Source: Micromonospora sp. NBC_01813
Lineage (GTDB): Bacteria; Actinomycetota; Actinomycetes; Mycobacteriales; Micromonosporaceae
Direction of reading: 5' to 3'
Assembly: GCF_035917335.1 (NCBI RefSeq)
Contig: NZ_CP109067.1
Location: 3,719,001 to 3,783,000, forward strand
Length of the DNA stretch: 64,000 bases
Shown: one piece after another, positions 61,366-64,000 of the stretch
How positions within the stretch are numbered: position 1 is the stretch's first letter
How the letters are laid out: each line of letters begins with the position of its first letter
Notes under the pieces: generated by a model
Told to the model about the DNA's origin: nothing
The model's input: only the letters and a program-made list of their open reading frames with translations
The model's database searches: none
Made by a program: the position numbers and the translations under genes

Positions 61366-62565
61366 ATGCTTCCGGGCGTGGATGTCGCGACGGTGGCGGT
61401 GGTGGTCGTCTGTCTGGGTTGTGGTGGGGCGCTGGGGTGGTTCGCCGCGCAGGCCCGGTCGGCCACCCAGATCGCGCGCCTGGATGCCACGCTGCGCGCC
61501 ACCCGCGAGGGTGAGGGGCGGCTGGAGCAGTCGATGCGGGCGTTGTCGTACGAGGCGACCGCCCAGTCGCAGGAGGCGGTCTCCCGGGCGGTGGCACCGC
61601 TGCACGACACGCTGCGCCGGTACGAGCAGCGGGTCGCCGAGTTGGAGCACGACCGGGTCGACTCGTACGCGGAGCTGCGTGAGCAGGTACGGGCGATGGC
61701 GGCGGTCTCCGGTGAGTTGCGTACCGAGACCAAGCAGTTGGTCGCGGCGCTGCGCGCCCCGCAGGTGCGTGGTCGGTGGGGTGAGCATCAGCTGCGGCGC
61801 ATCGTCGAGGCGGCCGGCATGCTGGAGCACTGCGACTTCGCCGAGCAGGTGACCGCGGCGACCGAGCATCAGGTGGTCCGGCCCGACCTGGTGGTACGGC
61901 TACACGGCGGGCGCAGCGTGGTGGTGGACGCCAAGGCACCGTTCGACGCGTACCTGTCGGCGATGGAGGCGCGCGACGAACGCACCCGGGATCAGCACCT
62001 GGACAACCACGGCCGGCATCTGCGGGCACATGTGGACGCGTTGGCCGGCAAGCGGTACTGGTCGGCGTTTGCGCAGACGCCGGAGTTCGTCGTGTTGTTC
62101 GTGCCGGCGGACCCGTTCCTGGACGCCGCGTTGCAGCGGGATCCGACGTTGCTGGAGCACGCCTTCAGTCGGGACATCGTGCTGGCCACGCCGGCGACGC
62201 TGGTGGCGTTGCTGCGTACGGTGGCGTATTCGTGGCGGCAGGAGGCGCTGGCCCGTAACGCGGTTGCGGTGCATTCGTTGGCCCAGGAGTTGTACGGGCG
62301 GCTGGGCACGTTGGGCGAGCATGTGACGAAGTTGGGCAGTTCGTTGGGCGGGGCGGTCACCGCGTACAACCGGGCGGTGGGTTCGTTGGAGGCCCGGGTC
62401 TTGGTCAGCGCGCGCAAGCTGGCCGACCTGGGTGTCTCCGACACCGAGTTGGCGACGCCGCCGCAGGTCGAGGTGGCGCCCCGGCAGGTGCAGGCGCCGG
62501 AGTTGGAGTTGCCGTCGGTGGGTGCGGATACGACGCATCGGACACGTCCCGAGTGGACCGGTTGA
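61366..62565 (+). CDS. rmuC: DNA recombination protein RmuC homologue
   Basis: A 399-aa protein: N-terminal membrane helix (ATVAVVVVCLGCGGALGWFAA), a coiled coil (about 40-120) and the RmuC nuclease-like domain with APQVRGRWGEHQLRRIVEAAGM, VVRLHGGRSVVVDAKAPFDAYL (D-x-K of a PD-(D/E)XK fold) and FVPADPFLDAALQRDPTLLEHA. RmuC limits inversions at short inverted repeats and acts in nucleic-acid defence contexts in enterobacteria. ATG at 61366 or GTG at 61378 are both possible. C-terminal tail is Pro/Val-rich. Confidence 0.9.
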   Translation: MLPGVDVATVAVVVVCLGCGGALGWFAAQARSATQIARLDATLRATREGEGRLEQSMRALSYEATAQSQEAVSRAVAPLHDTLRRYEQRVAELEHDRVDSYAELREQVRAMAAVSGELRTETKQLVAALRAPQVRGRWGEHQLRRIVEAAGMLEHCDFAEQVTAATEHQVVRPDLVVRLHGGRSVVVDAKAPFDAYLSAMEARDERTRDQHLDNHGRHLRAHVDALAGKRYWSAFAQTPEFVVLFVPADPFLDAALQRDPTLLEHAFSRDIVLATPATLVALLRTVAYSWRQEALARNAVAVHSLAQELYGRLGTLGEHVTKLGSSLGGAVTAYNRAVGSLEARVLVSARKLADLGVSDTELATPPQVEVAPRQVQAPELELPSVGADTTHRTRPEWTG

Positions 62566-62758
62566 GCGGGAAATCCTGCGATTGACATCACTCATTGCAG
62601 GCAATTCGCTACAGCCATGTAGTTTATTCAGGCTGATGCATGTCACGGGCTGGTCACAACGCTGGGAGAAGTAGTGACAGCGATCGGCCGAAGCACAAAG
62701 GATGCGGTCACACGTGTCCTGCACCCCAGGGCCCAGTTCTTCCGGAGGAAGAGAAAAC
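62566..62758 (+). other. A+T-rich upstream region of the second subtilase
   Basis: Unusually A+T-rich for this genome between 62570 and 62640, with TTGACA near 62583 and several TANNNT hexamers; the promoter of the downstream secreted protease probably lies here. No riboswitch pattern recognised. Confidence 0.45.
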
Positions 62759-64000
62759 GTGAGTAAACCCCGCATCTGGAGACGGCGAACCTCCGCCGCG
62801 CTCCTGGCTTCCGTCATGGTGGCCGGCGCCGTGACGCTGACGGGCGGTGTCTCCACCGCGAGCGCCAACCCGTCGACCAATGCCGACGTACTGAAGGACA
62901 CCCCTACCGATACGTTGGGGTCCAACGACCTGGACCTGCTCGCCGAGGCCCAGGCCAAGAGCGAGCAGAGCGTGACGCTGCTGGTCGCCACCGACGAAGG
63001 CCAGGCCCCGAAGGTCGCCGCAGAGCTGGAGAAGCTCGGCGGTGTCATCGGCAACCAGGTCGACGAGGTCGGCTACGTGCGGGCCCGGGTCCCGACCGGC
63101 AACGTGATTAAGGCCTCGAAGATCCCCGGCGTCGCCGCGATGGACCTGAACGAGACCATCGCGCTGCCCGATCCCACGCCGGAGAGCCAGGCCGCTGCTT
63201 CCTCCGTCTCGACCGAGGCGACCGGCCCCGGGCCGGACACCGAGGCGGTCAACCCGTACATGCCGACGAACGAGACCGGCGCGGTCTCGTTCAAGAAGAG
63301 CCACCCCCGCTGGGACGGCCGCAACGTACTCGTCGGCATCATGGACTCTGGCGTCGACCTGGACCACCCGGCGCTGGCGACCACCACCACCGGTGAGCGC
63401 AAGATCGTCGACTGGGTCACCCCGATCGACCCGGTGTACGAGAACGACGGCAGCTGGCGGCCGATGCTGACCGACGTCAGCGGCCCGAGCTTCAGCTACT
63501 CCGGAGTGACCTGGTCCGCCCCGGCCGGCACTTACAAGATCAACCTGTTCGCGGAGAACATCACCGTCGGCGGCGCCGCCAACGGCGACGTCAACCGCGA
63601 CGGCGACACCACCGACCGGTTCGGGGTGCTCTACGACCCGGCCACCGGTGACATCCGCATCGACACCAACCAGAACTTCAACTTCAACGACGACCCGCTG
63701 ATGCGCCCGTACAACGAGCGCTTCGACATCGGACACTTCGGCGCGGACAACCCCGCCACGCCGATCTCCGAGCAGGTGCCGTTCGTCGTCGAGTACCGCA
63801 CCGGCGTCGACACCACCCCGGTCGGTGGCCCCGGTCTCGTCGACTACGTCAACATCGGCCTGATCTCCTCGTCGCACGGCACGCACGTGGCGGGCATCGT
63901 CGCCGCCAACGACATGCTGGGCAACACGGAGTTCGACGGCGCGGCGCCCGGCGCCAAGCTGGTCTCCTCCCGGGCCTGCACCTTCGCCGGCGGCTGCACC
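62759..64000 (+). CDS. Secreted S8 family serine peptidase (3' part outside window)
   Basis: Second exported subtilase; about 414 codons visible. Signal peptide with RRRTSAALLASVMVAGAV and an AxA-type site (TASA) near residue 36. Then a propeptide-like region (SVTLLVATDEGQAPKVAAELEKLGG) and the start of the protease: Asp in VLVGIMDSGVDLDHPAL near 200 and His in SSSHGTHVAGIVAAND near 376, separated by a ~170-residue insertion. The catalytic Ser lies beyond the edge. GTG at 62759 with GGAGGAA about 10 nt upstream. Different architecture from the first subtilase, so not a recent duplicate. Confidence 0.88.
   Translation, partial: MSKPRIWRRRTSAALLASVMVAGAVTLTGGVSTASANPSTNADVLKDTPTDTLGSNDLDLLAEAQAKSEQSVTLLVATDEGQAPKVAAELEKLGGVIGNQVDEVGYVRARVPTGNVIKASKIPGVAAMDLNETIALPDPTPESQAAASSVSTEATGPGPDTEAVNPYMPTNETGAVSFKKSHPRWDGRNVLVGIMDSGVDLDHPALATTTTGERKIVDWVTPIDPVYENDGSWRPMLTDVSGPSFSYSGVTWSAPAGTYKINLFAENITVGGAANGDVNRDGDTTDRFGVLYDPATGDIRIDTNQNFNFNDDPLMRPYNERFDIGHFGADNPATPISEQVPFVVEYRTGVDTTPVGGPGLVDYVNIGLISSSHGTHVAGIVAANDMLGNTEFDGAAPGAKLVSSRACTFAGGCT

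Overview
The window is about 70% G+C, gene-dense and actinobacterial. AdnAB in place of RecBCD, mycothiol synthesis (mshB), the succinylase lysine/diaminopimelate pathway, a mycobacterial-type Sdh1 complex, XRE/DUF397 gene pairs, many GTG starts and TANNNT-type leaderless promoters all fit this. I infer a member of the Micromonosporaceae (Micromonospora-like); this comes from gene content and style, not from a database search.

Layout. 1-5.0 kb: the adnA-adnB motor-nuclease operon on the minus strand (adnB runs off the left edge). 5.0-6.5 kb: two tandem LOG-family genes. 7.0-9.1 kb: divergent dapE and dapD. 9.2-12.6 kb: a secreted subtilase. 12.8-16.0 kb: a membrane-anchored PAS-GGDEF-EAL protein. 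16.3-18.4 kb: SIMPL protein, dapC and fdxA, with a large GNAT gene divergent from fdxA. 19.6-21.6 kb: membrane proteins and mshB. 21.7-26.8 kb: a catalytically degenerate S9 peptidase and a TldD/PmbA-type pair. 26.8-31.1 kb: a strong promoter overlapped by an IdeR/DtxR-like iron box, a 390-nt leader, then sdhC-sdhA-sdhB and a perfect intrinsic terminator. 31.3-33.4 kb: a GH12 endoglucanase, a Nudix hydrolase, a pterin-dehydratase-like protein and a PH-like protein.

33.5-36.2 kb is an accessory patch: small HTH and GntR genes, GNAT, a Uma2 nuclease and a lone CopG-type antitoxin. 36.3-50.6 kb returns to core-like content: ychF, two paralogous lipoproteins, an ABC-2 exporter whose permease is a fusion, an MFS transporter, an AdaA-AlkA fusion with ogt (alkylation repair), a heterodimeric ABC exporter, a methyltransferase, GNAT and an SGNH hydrolase. 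50.8-52.8 kb is an apparently intact IS607-family element (serine recombinase TnpA plus RNA-guided TnpB) inserted directly upstream of an XRE-DUF397 pair. 54-59.8 kb holds small accessory genes (DUF4184, small P-loop kinase, SDR, DinB, HNH-like). 59.8-64 kb has membrane proteins, rmuC and the start of a second secreted subtilase (cut by the right edge).

The non-genic observations most worth following are: the iron-box promoter and long leader in front of the iron-rich Sdh1 operon; two nested palindromes of identical architecture (ATGCC-N5-GGCAT repeated across a 4-nt centre) 24 kb apart; related 23-bp stop-codon-containing tandem repeats at the 3' ends of two unrelated genes; a perfect 20-bp palindrome abutting the Shine-Dalgarno of the first subtilase; and short in-frame minisatellites in the linkers of several proteins. 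No tRNA, rRNA or CRISPR array was seen.
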